Positions 16,486 to 25,673 of a DNA stretch of 64,000 bases are shown one piece after another. Under the pieces are notes generated by a model, which made no database searches, was not told the DNA's origin, and was given only the letters and a program-made list of their open reading frames with translations. The stretch lies in the NCBI GenBank assembly GCA_016875535.1, contig VGPF01000001.1:62001-126000 (forward strand), given 5' to 3'. Source of the stretch: Chloroflexota bacterium (GTDB lineage Bacteria; Chloroflexota; Dehalococcoidia; SHYB01). Positions within the stretch are counted from its first letter, which is position 1; every line of letters starts with the position of its first letter. Both the position numbers and the translations under genes were made by a program.

Positions 16486-16521
16486 AAAAAAGACCCGCCC
16501 CGATGGGGTCGGGGCGGGTCT
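16485..16521 (-). terminator. Rho-independent terminator after binding lipoprotein 3
   Basis: A 13-bp perfect stem (16491-16503 with 16509-16521), 5-nt loop and a T run on the minus strand, 28 nt after the stop of the 16549-18327 gene. It separates that gene from hemE. Confidence 0.9.
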
Positions 16522-16548
16522 GCGCTACTTCCGTTCCGCTAGCTACTG

Positions 16549-18327
16549 CTATTTGTTCAGCCAGATGGTGTCCATACGCAGTCCCATGTGGACGGCGAAG
16601 CGGCCCTGGCGGAAGCCCTCTACGGGCTTCTGGAGGGGCCAGGTGGAGAAGCTGTTCACAAAGGGGACGAAGATGGACTGGTCTATGAGGCGGCGCTGGA
16701 GGTTTTGCACGAGAAGCTTGCGCCGGTTGGGATCCAGGGCGCCTTCTTGATCAGCGGCGAGGCGGTCAACTTCGGCATCAGACCATTTGCCGTAGTTGCG
16801 CGGGCGTCCCGTAACCGTGTAATCGAGCACTGTGTCCGAGATGTCATCTATCACACGGCCACCGAAGAGGCCGGAGAAATCGAAGTCGCCGGCCATGAGG
16901 GAGGAGGAGAGCTGGCCACCGGTGGCGGTGAGGATCAGGTTGGTCTGGAAGCCCATCTTTCGGAACTGGGCCTCTAGGCCTTGGGAGACATCCGGGAAGT
17001 TGGCGGTGGACTGTATCTTAACGGTCACCTTGGAGGGGTCTACGCCAGCCGCGGTGAGGATACGCCGGCCCTCGGCGCGGTCGGCCTCGGTCACGCCTTT
17101 GAAGCCAGGAAGGGCAAGCATCTCCGAGGCGGGAAGGCCCCAGCGGCCGCCGCTCTCCGGGCCGAGCATGATGGAGGGCGGGTAGAAGGAGAGGCCGCCG
17201 CGATCCAGGGTGTGGACCTCCTTGAAGTCCATCATCATCATGACGGCTTTGCGCACCTGGAGGTTATCCCAAGGCGCTCTGTTGTTAAGGTAGTAGGCGA
17301 AGGAGTCGCGGCTAAAAGTGAGGATCTTGGCATCGGGCACAGAGGACTTCAGCTCGTTGCCGAACTGGAAGGTGAAGTCGAAGCCGCAACCGCAGTCCAG
17401 GCGACCGGTGCGGAAGGCGGCGCGGGCGGTGTTGACATCGGTGATGAACTGGAACTCCACGCCGTCAAGGAAAGGCAGGGCGCGGCCCCGCTCGTCCTTG
17501 CGGTGGTACGACTCGAAGCGCTTGGTGGTGAGGGTGTTCTGCGCCTTGTAATCGGTGACGACGAAGGGCCCGGTGCCGATGGGATTCTTGATGGCGTTGC
17601 TTGAATCTTTACCCAGGGACGGGTGATACATGAGGAGGAAGGGAGCGGCGAAGTTCGCCAGGAAAGAGGCGCTAGGCTTTTCGATGGTGAGGCGCAAGGT
17701 GCTGGCATCCACGGCCTCCATCTTAGTAATGGGGCGGACGCGGCTGAGGTTCACATTCAAGATGGCCGTGGGCGGACTGGGCGGCGGTGGATTTTTTGCA
17801 CGATCAAGATTGAACAAGGCATCCTGTGCGGTGAAGGGCTGGCCGTTATGCCATTTGGCAGTCTTCACCAAGAAGATGGTGAGGACGGTGCCATCGGAAC
17901 TCAGCTCCCAGCGCTCGGCCAGATCGGCCTCCAGGGTGCCGGGCTCTTCGGCCTTGAGGGCGATGAGGTTGCTCCAGATGTTGAGGGTGTGCTCGACGCT
18001 GAACTGGCTCGTGACGGCGTAGGTATCCCACGGCTCGAAATCGCGGAGGGAGCGAGCGCGAAGGACGCCGCCGCGCTTAGGCTCGACGCCCTGTGGAGTG
18101 GGCGTGGGCGTAGGCGGCGCGATGGGGACGGGCGTGGCGGTTGCGGGCGGCGGCACGGGGGTGCGGGTGGCGGTTGGTGCGGGCGCGGTGGTGGCCGTGG
18201 GCGGCGCGGCGGTTGGGCCCCGGGTGGGAGTGGGCTCGTCCTCATCGCCGCCGCAGGCAGTGACGACCAAGGCGGCTATGAGAGCGAGCACGGCAGCGAC
18301 CCAGACGATGCGGAATCGTGGTCTCAT
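16549..18327 (-). CDS. Dipeptide/oligopeptide-type ABC transporter substrate-binding lipoprotein, copy 3
   Basis: 592 residues. Signal peptide with lipobox VTAC (Cys25), a Pro/Thr-rich tether (about residues 30-75), and a DppA/OppA-type binding domain from about residue 80 (GVLRARSLRDFEPWDTY). It is more distant from the tandem copies at 5400 and 7455. ATG at 18327 is supported by GGAGG 8 nt upstream; longer starts would disrupt the signal peptide and run through the promoter. No transport partner genes nearby. Single-gene unit with its own promoter and terminator. Confidence 0.92.
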   Translation of the reverse strand: MRPRFRIVWVAAVLALIAALVVTACGGDEDEPTPTRGPTAAPPTATTAPAPTATRTPVPPPATATPVPIAPPTPTPTPQGVEPKRGGVLRARSLRDFEPWDTYAVTSQFSVEHTLNIWSNLIALKAEEPGTLEADLAERWELSSDGTVLTIFLVKTAKWHNGQPFTAQDALFNLDRAKNPPPPSPPTAILNVNLSRVRPITKMEAVDASTLRLTIEKPSASFLANFAAPFLLMYHPSLGKDSSNAIKNPIGTGPFVVTDYKAQNTLTTKRFESYHRKDERGRALPFLDGVEFQFITDVNTARAAFRTGRLDCGCGFDFTFQFGNELKSSVPDAKILTFSRDSFAYYLNNRAPWDNLQVRKAVMMMMDFKEVHTLDRGGLSFYPPSIMLGPESGGRWGLPASEMLALPGFKGVTEADRAEGRRILTAAGVDPSKVTVKIQSTANFPDVSQGLEAQFRKMGFQTNLILTATGGQLSSSLMAGDFDFSGLFGGRVIDDISDTVLDYTVTGRPRNYGKWSDAEVDRLAADQEGALDPNRRKLLVQNLQRRLIDQSIFVPFVNSFSTWPLQKPVEGFRQGRFAVHMGLRMDTIWLNK

Positions 18328-18404
18328 CAGCGCATCCTCCACATTCTTTTCGCTAGGGATGAACGTCACCAAGGCCAAAGGAGTGGGCGAGGTGATGTTG
18401 CGAG

Positions 18405-18434
18405 ATTCTATGGAGACGCTCCCGCCAGAGTCAA
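18405..18434 (-). promoter_or_regulatory. Promoter of binding lipoprotein 3
   Basis: On the minus strand TTGACT (18434-18429), 18-bp spacer, TAGAAT (18410-18405), 77 nt before the ATG. Confidence 0.65.
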
Positions 18435-18580
18435 GGCATTTTGGCGTGCATTCTTTCGGTATACTCGACTCCCGCGCATGATTACGACAAACGCACGCGG
18501 ATTCGGGGCCGCGAGGCAGGTGCAACGGCTTGTGGTATGCTTCCCCGGTTGTCTACCTCAGGAAGAAGCCTCTACCTTTG

Positions 18581-19789
18581 ATGCGCCGCTCGCCCCTCAC
18601 AGTCATTTATCTCACGGTCTTCATTGACCTGCTAGGTTTCGGCATCATCCTGCCGCTCCTTCCTCTCTATGCAGAGGAGCTTGGCGCCGGCGGCGTTTGG
18701 GTGGGCGGCATCCTGACGGCCTACTCCGGCCTGCAATTCCTGAGCGCGCCGTTCCTGGGGCGCTTGAGCGACCGCATCGGCCGGAGGCCGGTGATCCTCG
18801 CGAGCCTGGCGGGATCAGTCGCAGGCTTTCTCATCACCGGCTTCGCGGGGAGCCTGTGGGCGCTGCTTGCGGGGCGCGCGGTGGCGGGAGCCTCGGGCGG
18901 GAGCATCGCGCCTGCGCAGGCGTACATCGCGGATGTGACGACGCCAGGGCAACGGACGAAGGCGATGGGTCTCTTGGGGGCGTGCATCGGCCTTGGGTTC
19001 GTGCTTGGGCCCGCGCTGGGCGCGGGGCTGAGCCATTTCGGCTTCGGCGCGGCATCGTTCACGGCGGCGGGACTTGCGGGAGCGAATCTGCTCCTGGGGT
19101 ATTTCATCCTGACGGAGCCGAGGCGGGAGCAAGCGGCTTCAACAGATCGGCGGCCGACCCTGGCGAGTCTCCTCACTGCGTTCACAAAGCCGGTGACGCG
19201 GCGGCTGCTTCTGGCGACGTTTCTCACGACGTTCGCCTTTGTGGCGATGGAGGCGACGTTCGCGCTGCTGGGCGAGAGACGTTATGACCTGAGCGAGGCT
19301 CGGCTCGGACTCATCTTCGCGTTCGGGGGCGTGGTCATCATCATCGTGCAGGGCGGGCTAGTCGGACGGCTGAGCGCGCAGATCGGCGAGCGGGCGACCG
19401 CGGCATGCGGCGCGGCGATCCTGACTGGAGGGCTCCTGCTGCTCCCGCTCGCACCGGGGCTGGGAGTCGCGGCGCTGCTGCTGGGGCTCATCGCCGCTGG
19501 GCAGGGACTCGTTTCGCCGGCGCTGTCCAGCATGCTTTCGCTGCATGCGGAATCGGGAAAGCAGGGAGGCCTGCTGGGCTTAGGGCAGGCGCACGCCGCG
19601 GCGGCGCGGGCGATCGGGCCAATCGTCGCGGGTGCGCTTTTTGACGCGGACGATGCGCTGCCGTATCTAGTGGCGGGGTTGATCGCGGCAGGAGTTGTGG
19701 TTGCGCTGCTGGGGGTATCGGCGAAGGGGCGCGCGGGCAAGTCGCGCACTTTTTCCCCGGTCACACATGGCGAGGAGAAGGGCTCTTAA
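18581..19789 (+). CDS. MFS transporter, TetA-like drug:H+ antiporter family (DHA1)
   Basis: 402 residues with about 12 hydrophobic helices. The first helix TVFIDLLGFGIILPLLPLYA and the loop GRLSDRIGRRPVIL (MFS motif A) are typical of TetA and related 12-helix exporters. It sits in the inner membrane and should export a small molecule in exchange for protons. ATG at 18581 (MRRSPL) is preferred since it puts the first helix at the N-terminus; a longer start at 18530 is possible and neither has a good ribosome site. It converges on the SDR gene with a 4-base overlap of stop codons. Confidence 0.87.
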   Translation: MRRSPLTVIYLTVFIDLLGFGIILPLLPLYAEELGAGGVWVGGILTAYSGLQFLSAPFLGRLSDRIGRRPVILASLAGSVAGFLITGFAGSLWALLAGRAVAGASGGSIAPAQAYIADVTTPGQRTKAMGLLGACIGLGFVLGPALGAGLSHFGFGAASFTAAGLAGANLLLGYFILTEPRREQAASTDRRPTLASLLTAFTKPVTRRLLLATFLTTFAFVAMEATFALLGERRYDLSEARLGLIFAFGGVVIIIVQGGLVGRLSAQIGERATAACGAAILTGGLLLLPLAPGLGVAALLLGLIAAGQGLVSPALSSMLSLHAESGKQGGLLGLGQAHAAAARAIGPIVAGALFDADDALPYLVAGLIAAGVVVALLGVSAKGRAGKSRTFSPVTHGEEKGS

Positions 19790-20553
19790 TGCGCCGTATA
19801 GCCGCCGTCTATAACGAGCTCACTGCCGGTGACGAACTTGGATTCGTCAGAAGCTAGATAGAGGATGCCGTAAGCGATATCGTCCGGCTCGCCGATGTGG
19901 CCGAGGGGGTGGAGGGCGCCGGCGGCCTTCTTGCCTTGTTCCACATTGCCCATCTGATTGAGGAAGTTCTCCACCATAGGCGTCCAAATGTAGCCTGGGT
20001 GGATTGAGTTCACACGGATCTGGTCGGAGGCGTAGAGCATGGCGTCCGTCTTGGTCATGAGGCGCACTGCGCCCTTAGAGGCGTGATAGGGAGGGACATC
20101 GGGGCCGCCGACGAGGCCATAGATGGAGGAGAGGTTGATGATGCTGGCCCTGCCCGCCTTCTTCATATAAGGGATAGCGTGCTTGGTGCAGAAGAAGAGA
20201 CCCTTCACGTTGACGGCCATCACTTTGTCCCACTCTTCCGACGTCACCTCATGAGTCGGCTTGTTGACACCGGAGATGCCCGCGTTGTTCACGAGGACGT
20301 GCAGGCCGCCGAAGGCCGCGACGACTTCGGCGAAGACCGTTTTCACTTGGGGCTCATCGGCGACATCAAGCCGCCAGCCCTTCGCGACGCCGCCAGCCTT
20401 GGTAATCTCGCCGACGGTCTGCTCAAGCTGCTTTCCTAGCACGTCCGTGACGGCGACTTTCGCGCCTTCTTTCGCGAGCATCTTGGCGGCGGCCTTCCCG
20501 ATCCCCAGAGCACCACCGGTCACGATCGCGACCTTTCCAGAGACACGCCCCAT
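19786..20553 (-). CDS. SDR family NAD(P)-dependent oxidoreductase
   Basis: 255 residues, classical short-chain dehydrogenase. Cofactor motif TGGALGIG (about residues 12-19), NNAG near residue 88, catalytic Ser in IINLSS and YHASK with the Tyr and Lys. ATG at 20553 has AAGGAGGAAG just upstream. It oxidises or reduces an alcohol/ketone of unknown identity using NAD(P). Single gene, convergent with the MFS gene. Confidence 0.9.
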   Translation of the reverse strand: MGRVSGKVAIVTGGALGIGKAAAKMLAKEGAKVAVTDVLGKQLEQTVGEITKAGGVAKGWRLDVADEPQVKTVFAEVVAAFGGLHVLVNNAGISGVNKPTHEVTSEEWDKVMAVNVKGLFFCTKHAIPYMKKAGRASIINLSSIYGLVGGPDVPPYHASKGAVRLMTKTDAMLYASDQIRVNSIHPGYIWTPMVENFLNQMGNVEQGKKAAGALHPLGHIGEPDDIAYGILYLASDESKFVTGSELVIDGGYTAH

Positions 20554-20723
20554 GACTTCCTCCTTGAATCGTCTCATCGGCTTGCTTTTCAAAAGTAACC
20601 TTCATCCGTGAAGGGGCCGTGAAGGAGCGCCGATGGGACGTGAAGCTGGTGTGAAGGCTCCCGCAGAGCGCGCACCAGTGATAGAGCCTCTTTATGCCTG
20701 TATGGGGCTCCCCAAAATCCGGC

Positions 20724-20751
20724 TTGTGGCACCCCAGGGCGCGGCTATAAT
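20724..20751 (+). promoter_or_regulatory. Promoter of the molybdenum hydroxylase operon
   Basis: TTGTGG (20724-20729), 16-bp spacer, TATAAT (20746-20751, perfect). The start codon lies 48 nt downstream. Confidence 0.6.
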
Positions 20752-20799
20752 ACGAACCCTGCGGAGAGACCCGCTCCAACCCCCAGGAAAGGCGCACGT

Positions 20800-21669
20800 T
20801 TGAAGCTCTTTGCATACGCATCGCCCGCCACGCTGCACGAGGCGCTGGCTATCCTTGGGCGCAACGGCGTCCAGGCGCGGCCCTTGGCCGGCGGGACGGA
20901 CCTCATCACGCAGATGAAGGAGCGCCGCCGGGAGCCGGACGTGGTGCTGGATATCAAGCGCATCCCGGAGTGCTCGCAGCTCTCTCACGAGCGGGACGGC
21001 CTGCACATCGGAGCGGCGGTGACGTGCACGGCGCTCATCAGCGACCCGACGGTGCGGGAGCGCTATCTGATCCTTGCGCAAGGAGCTTCGCTCATCGGCT
21101 CCGTGCAGATCCAGAACCGGGCAGGACTGGGCGGGAATCTGTGCAACGCCGCGCCATCGGCAGACGGCATACCGGGGCTCATCTGCCTGGGGGCGGAGGC
21201 GGTGATCGCCGGGCCGAAGGGACGCCGCGCGGTGCCGGTGGAGCATTTCTGCACCGGGCCGGGCAAGACGGTACTGGGGCGGGACGAGATGCTCCTGGAA
21301 CTAGTCGTTCCGCCGCCGCCTGCGCAGAGCGCGGGGGCGTATATGCGCTTCATCCCGCGGGCGGAGATGGACATCGCGGTTGCGGGCGTCGGGAGCTTCA
21401 TCACCCTCGAAGGCGCCCTCTGCAAAGAGGCGCGGATCGCGCTGGCGGCGGTGGCGCCGACACCGGTGCGGGCGCGGGCGGCGGAGCAATCGCTGGCGGG
21501 GCAGGCGCTGACGCGAGCGGCGATCGAGCGGGCGGGTGCACTTGCGATGGAAGCGGCGAGCCCCATAAGCGACGTACGGGGGTCCAAGGAATATCGCATG
21601 GAGCTGGTCCGCGTCCTCACGCGACGGACGCTGACGGAATGCGCGAAGCGTCTTCGCGTCCCACTGTAG
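20800..21669 (+). CDS. FAD-binding middle subunit of a xanthine-dehydrogenase-family Mo hydroxylase
   Basis: 289 residues, CoxM/CutM type. The FAD-binding motifs AGGTDL (about residues 29-34) and GGNLCNAAPSAD (about 113-124) are visible. This subunit passes electrons from the 2Fe-2S subunit to its acceptor. TTG start, supported by AGGAAAGG about 7 nt upstream. First of three genes in the order medium-small-large, as in coxMSL, but the large subunit lacks the CO dehydrogenase cysteine, so I do not use cox names. Confidence 0.92.
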   Translation: MKLFAYASPATLHEALAILGRNGVQARPLAGGTDLITQMKERRREPDVVLDIKRIPECSQLSHERDGLHIGAAVTCTALISDPTVRERYLILAQGASLIGSVQIQNRAGLGGNLCNAAPSADGIPGLICLGAEAVIAGPKGRRAVPVEHFCTGPGKTVLGRDEMLLELVVPPPPAQSAGAYMRFIPRAEMDIAVAGVGSFITLEGALCKEARIALAAVAPTPVRARAAEQSLAGQALTRAAIERAGALAMEAASPISDVRGSKEYRMELVRVLTRRTLTECAKRLRVPL

Positions 21670-21682
21670 GACCTTTTCCATC

Positions 21683-22156
21683 ATGAACAAGCAAGCGATC
21701 ACGTGCACGGTGAACAGCGAGCCGAAGGAGCTGCTGGTTGACCCGCGGCTGACGCTCCTGGACATGCTGCGCGACGAGCTGCAGCTGACGGGGGCGAAGG
21801 AAGGGTGCGGCAACGGCAACTGCGGCGCGTGCACGGTGCATCTGGACGGCGTCTCCGTGGACTCGTGCCTTGTCCTGGCGGTGGAGACGGACGGGCGCGC
21901 GGTGACGACCATCGAAGGGCTGGCGAAGGGCGGCGCGCTGGACCCGGTGCAAGAGGCATTCCTGAAGAACAGCGGGATGCAGTGCGGCATCTGCACCCCC
22001 GGCTTTATCATGGCGACGAAGGCCTTGCTGGCGAAGCACCCGCACCCGACGGAGCAGGAGATCAGGGCGAACCTGGCGGGGAACCTGTGCCGGTGCACGG
22101 GCTATGACAAGATTGTGCGGTCGGTGCTGGCGATCGCGAAGGACAAGCGGCAATGA
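21683..22156 (+). CDS. 2Fe-2S small subunit of the Mo hydroxylase
   Basis: 157 residues, standard for CoxS/CutS/XdhC-type small subunits. The plant ferredoxin-type cluster ligands are C42, C47, C50, C62 and the second cluster ligands C101, C104, C136, C138 (CGIC and CRC motifs). Its last four bases overlap the start of the large-subunit gene, consistent with co-translation and 1:1:1 assembly. It carries electrons from the Mo centre to FAD. Confidence 0.95.
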   Translation: MNKQAITCTVNSEPKELLVDPRLTLLDMLRDELQLTGAKEGCGNGNCGACTVHLDGVSVDSCLVLAVETDGRAVTTIEGLAKGGALDPVQEAFLKNSGMQCGICTPGFIMATKALLAKHPHPTEQEIRANLAGNLCRCTGYDKIVRSVLAIAKDKRQ

Positions 22157-24423
22157 CGACCACGGAAGAGCGACGTGCAGCTATCGGCCAGCGGCTGCCG
22201 AAGGTGGACGGCCTGGACCGGGTCACCGGGAAGGCGGCCTACGGCGCGGATATCCACCTGCCGGGGATGCTCCACGGGAAGCTGCTGCACAGCCCGCATG
22301 CGCACGCCGTTATCAAAAGCATTGACGCCTCGCAGGCGCTGAAGCTGCCGGGCGTGATGGCCGTGATCACGGCGACCGATTTCCCGGAGCTTGGGAAAGA
22401 GGCGGCGATCTCCGGAAGCAGCGAATATTCGATCGGCGCGGCGAACCTGCGCAGATTGTGGATGGCGAAAGAGAAGGCGCTCTTCAGCGGGCATCCGGTG
22501 GCGGCGGTGGCGGCAACGGACCCGAACATCGCAGAGCAGGCGCTGGCGCTTATCAAGGTGGACTACGAAGTGTTGCCGTGGGTGCGGGACATTGACGAGG
22601 CTATCAAGCCGACATCGCCGCTGATCCACGAGGACCTCTATACACACACGCTCGGTGAGCTGCCGAAGCAGCCGAGCAATATCGCGCAGCATGTGGAGAT
22701 CGGCAACGGGGACGCGGAGGCGGCTTTCCGGGATTCGGACGTGGTCATCGAGAACGAGTACGAGACGCAGCGCGTGCACCAGGGATATATCGAGCCGCAG
22801 GCCTCCGCCGCGCTGGTGGATCCTTCGGGCCAGGTGACGGTGTGGACGACGATCCAGGGCGTCCACTGGGCGCGCTTCGACCTAGCCTCCGTCCTGAACA
22901 TCCCGCTAGGCAAGCTGCGCGTCATCCCGATGGAGATCGGCGGAGCGTTCGGCGGGAAGGTATACCCGACGCTGGAGCCGCTGTGCATCCTCCTCTCCAA
23001 AAAGACGGGACGCCCGGTGAAGATGGTGCTTTCACGCGAAGAGGTGCTCCGCATGACGGGCCCGACTTCGGGCTCCATCGTGAAGATCAAGACGGGGTGC
23101 ATGCGCGACGGCACGCTGACGGGCTTTGCGGTAAAGCTCTGGATGGACTCCGGGTCGTTCCCCGGATCGCCGGTGGCGGGAGCGACGCTGGCGGGATTCT
23201 CCGTCTATCAATGGAAGGCCTTCCACATCGACGGGTACGACGTGCTGACGAACAAGGTGCGCGTGCAGGCCTACCGAGGCCCGGGCGCGCCGCAAGCCTG
23301 CTTCGCGATGGAGCAGCAGATGGAGCTGATGGCGGCGAAGATCGGCATGAACCCCCTGGAGATGCGCATCAAGAACATCTCCAAGGAGGGGGACCCGATG
23401 ACACACGGCCGCCCGCACCTGAAGGTGGGTTTCAAAGAGGTGCTGGAGCAGGTGCAGCGGCATCCGGCCTGGACATCGCCGATGAAGGGGCCATGGCGCG
23501 GACGCGGGGTGTCCTGCGGCATGTGGATGGGCGGCACCGGCAATTCGAGCGCGCACCTGACGGTCAACGCCGACGGCTCGGTCGCGGTCGTGGTGGGCTC
23601 TGTTGACCTGACAGGGACGAGGACGGCATTCGCGCAGATCGCGGCGGACGAATTCAGGATCCCGGTGGAGAAGGTCCATGTCACCGTGGGAGACACGGAC
23701 CAGACTGGCTATACGGACACGAGCGGCGGGAGCCGCATCACGTACAGCATGGGGACGGCGGTCCATCGCGCGTGCATGGAGGCCATCGAGAAGCTGAAGG
23801 TTGTGGCGGCGGCGCAACTGAAAGTTTCGGCGGCTGACGTCACGTACAAGGACGGCCTCTTCCGCACTTCAAGCGGGCAATCGCTGACGTTCGAACAGGC
23901 GGCGCAGACGAGCATGCGCCGGGGCGAGGGGCCGATCTCTTCCACGGGCGTCGCCCGGCGGCTGAAGCATGCGCCGACGTTCGGCGCGCACGTGGCGGAT
24001 GTGGAGGTGGACCCGGAGACGGGGAAGGTGACGCTGCTGAACTACACGGTCTTCCAAGATGTGGGCCGCGCGGTGAATCCAACACAGGTGGAGGGCCAGA
24101 TGCAGGGCGGCGCAGTGCAGGGCATCGGCTGGGCGCTGTTCGAGGACTACGTGTACGACGAGAAGGGAAATATCCGCAACGCCAGCCTGCTGGACTACCG
24201 GATGCCGACGGCGCTGGACCTGCCGATGATCGGCGCAGAGATCGTGGAGGTGCCCGCGGGCGACGGCCCGTTCGGCGTACGCGGCTGTGGGGAAGTGCCC
24301 ATCATCCCGCCGATCTCCGCCATCGCGAACGCCATCGCCAATGCAACGGGCGTTCGCATCAAGGAGACGCCGTTCACGCCTGAACGAGTCTTCTGGGCGC
24401 TGAAGAAGGCCAGGAAGATCTGA
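22153..24423 (+). CDS. Molybdopterin-binding large subunit of the Mo hydroxylase
   Basis: 756 residues. This subunit holds the Mo-molybdopterin cytosine dinucleotide and hydroxylates a substrate using water. EIGGAFGGK (261-269) is a cofactor-binding loop; the catalytic Glu is E714 in GCGEVP. The active-site loop reads AYRGPGAPQ (373-381) rather than the AYxCSFR of form I CO dehydrogenase, so CO oxidation is unlikely; aldehydes, N-heterocycles or aromatic CoA esters are possible. No XdhC/CoxF-like maturation genes are nearby. An acyl-CoA dehydrogenase gene follows after 50 nt. Confidence 0.93.
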   Translation: MTTTEERRAAIGQRLPKVDGLDRVTGKAAYGADIHLPGMLHGKLLHSPHAHAVIKSIDASQALKLPGVMAVITATDFPELGKEAAISGSSEYSIGAANLRRLWMAKEKALFSGHPVAAVAATDPNIAEQALALIKVDYEVLPWVRDIDEAIKPTSPLIHEDLYTHTLGELPKQPSNIAQHVEIGNGDAEAAFRDSDVVIENEYETQRVHQGYIEPQASAALVDPSGQVTVWTTIQGVHWARFDLASVLNIPLGKLRVIPMEIGGAFGGKVYPTLEPLCILLSKKTGRPVKMVLSREEVLRMTGPTSGSIVKIKTGCMRDGTLTGFAVKLWMDSGSFPGSPVAGATLAGFSVYQWKAFHIDGYDVLTNKVRVQAYRGPGAPQACFAMEQQMELMAAKIGMNPLEMRIKNISKEGDPMTHGRPHLKVGFKEVLEQVQRHPAWTSPMKGPWRGRGVSCGMWMGGTGNSSAHLTVNADGSVAVVVGSVDLTGTRTAFAQIAADEFRIPVEKVHVTVGDTDQTGYTDTSGGSRITYSMGTAVHRACMEAIEKLKVVAAAQLKVSAADVTYKDGLFRTSSGQSLTFEQAAQTSMRRGEGPISSTGVARRLKHAPTFGAHVADVEVDPETGKVTLLNYTVFQDVGRAVNPTQVEGQMQGGAVQGIGWALFEDYVYDEKGNIRNASLLDYRMPTALDLPMIGAEIVEVPAGDGPFGVRGCGEVPIIPPISAIANAIANATGVRIKETPFTPERVFWALKKARKI

Positions 24424-24473
24424 GCTAATCTCTGCCCCTTCCCTAAGGGAAGAGTGAAGAACGGAGACGGGAC

Positions 24474-25673
24474 GTGGATTTCCGATGGTCGAAAGAGGAC
24501 GACGCCTTCCGCCGGGAGGTGCGGGGCTTTCTGGCGCAGGAGCTGCCGCCGAACTGGGACGATGATGCGGGCGACGGCGAGGGGCTGGACGCGGAAGAGA
24601 AGATCCAATTCGCGAAGCGCTTCTCCAAGAAGCTGGGCGAGCGGAAGTGGCTGTGCGCCAGCTGGCCCGAGGAGTACGGCGGCCTGAGCTGGTCGCCGAT
24701 GAAGCAGTTCATCTTCAATGAAGAGCTGGGCAAGCGGCGCATCGATCTTTCGCGACTCTCCATGGGCGCGGGCGTGCTCATCGTGGGGCCTTCGATCATC
24801 GCGCACGGGACGCCGGAGCAGAAAGCGCGCTTCCTGCCGCCGATCGCTCGGGGAGAGGCGCAGTGGGCGCAACTGTACAGCGAGCCGAACGCCGGCTCCG
24901 ACCTGGCGAGCATCGAGACGACGGCGGACGACATGGGCGACTATTTCCTGGTGAACGGGTGGAAGACGTGGAGCTCCATGGCAGAGAAGGCGCAGTGGGC
25001 GGCGATGCTGGCGCGGACGGATCGGAAGGCGCCGAAGCACCGAGGCATCAGCTATCTCTTGTTAGACCTGAAATCGCCGGGCATCCACTTCTTCCCCCTG
25101 GTGAATATGTGCGATGTGGCGCACTTCAACACGATCCACCTAGAGAACGTGGTGGTGCCGAAGAACTGCCTGCTGGGCGAGCAGAACAACGGCTGGCGCG
25201 CGGCGACTTCGACGCTCAACCTGGAGCGCTCGTTCATCCGGCACGTCTGCAACGGCCTGCAATATTTCGACGAGCTGATGAAGACGGCGAAGCAGGGGAC
25301 GGGAGGCCGCAAACCGCTTGAGGAGAATGTCCTGCTGCGCCAGCGCCTGGCGCAGCTTGCCATCGAGACGCATATCTCGCAGCTCTTCGCCTACCGCATC
25401 GCGTGGATGCAGGAGCGGGGCAACAAGCCGACGTACGAGACATCCATCCAGAAGCTGTTCAACAGTGAGATGACGCAGCGGATGGTGCAGGTTGGGATGG
25501 AGATCGCGGGCCTGCACGGCCAACTGACGCTAGGTTCGCCGCACCAGGTGATGAAAGGGAAGGCGCAGCTGCTCTACCGGGCGCAGCGGGCGATCACCAT
25601 CGGCGGCGGAACGTCAGAGATCCAGCGGAACCTCATCGGCCAGCGCGGGCTGGGGCTACCGAAGGGCTCTTAG
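24474..25673 (+). CDS. Acyl-CoA dehydrogenase family protein
   Basis: 399 residues, with YSEPNAGSDLASIETTA (about residue 135), HRGISYLLLDLKSPGI and the C-terminal ITIGGGTSEIQRNLIG. As in the other FadE-type protein of this window the MCAD catalytic Glu position is Gly, so the base is not where MCAD has it. GTG start with GGAGACGG upstream. It follows the Mo hydroxylase genes closely and may act on the same substrate; this is inference from position. Converges on a CaiB gene with a 4-base overlap of stops. Confidence 0.9.
   Translation: MDFRWSKEDDAFRREVRGFLAQELPPNWDDDAGDGEGLDAEEKIQFAKRFSKKLGERKWLCASWPEEYGGLSWSPMKQFIFNEELGKRRIDLSRLSMGAGVLIVGPSIIAHGTPEQKARFLPPIARGEAQWAQLYSEPNAGSDLASIETTADDMGDYFLVNGWKTWSSMAEKAQWAAMLARTDRKAPKHRGISYLLLDLKSPGIHFFPLVNMCDVAHFNTIHLENVVVPKNCLLGEQNNGWRAATSTLNLERSFIRHVCNGLQYFDELMKTAKQGTGGRKPLEENVLLRQRLAQLAIETHISQLFAYRIAWMQERGNKPTYETSIQKLFNSEMTQRMVQVGMEIAGLHGQLTLGSPHQVMKGKAQLLYRAQRAITIGGGTSEIQRNLIGQRGLGLPKGS

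Noticed and set aside
20800-24423. Naming the molybdenum hydroxylase genes as CO dehydrogenase coxMSL
   Set aside because: The gene order fits, but the large subunit lacks the Cys-containing active-site loop of form I CODH.
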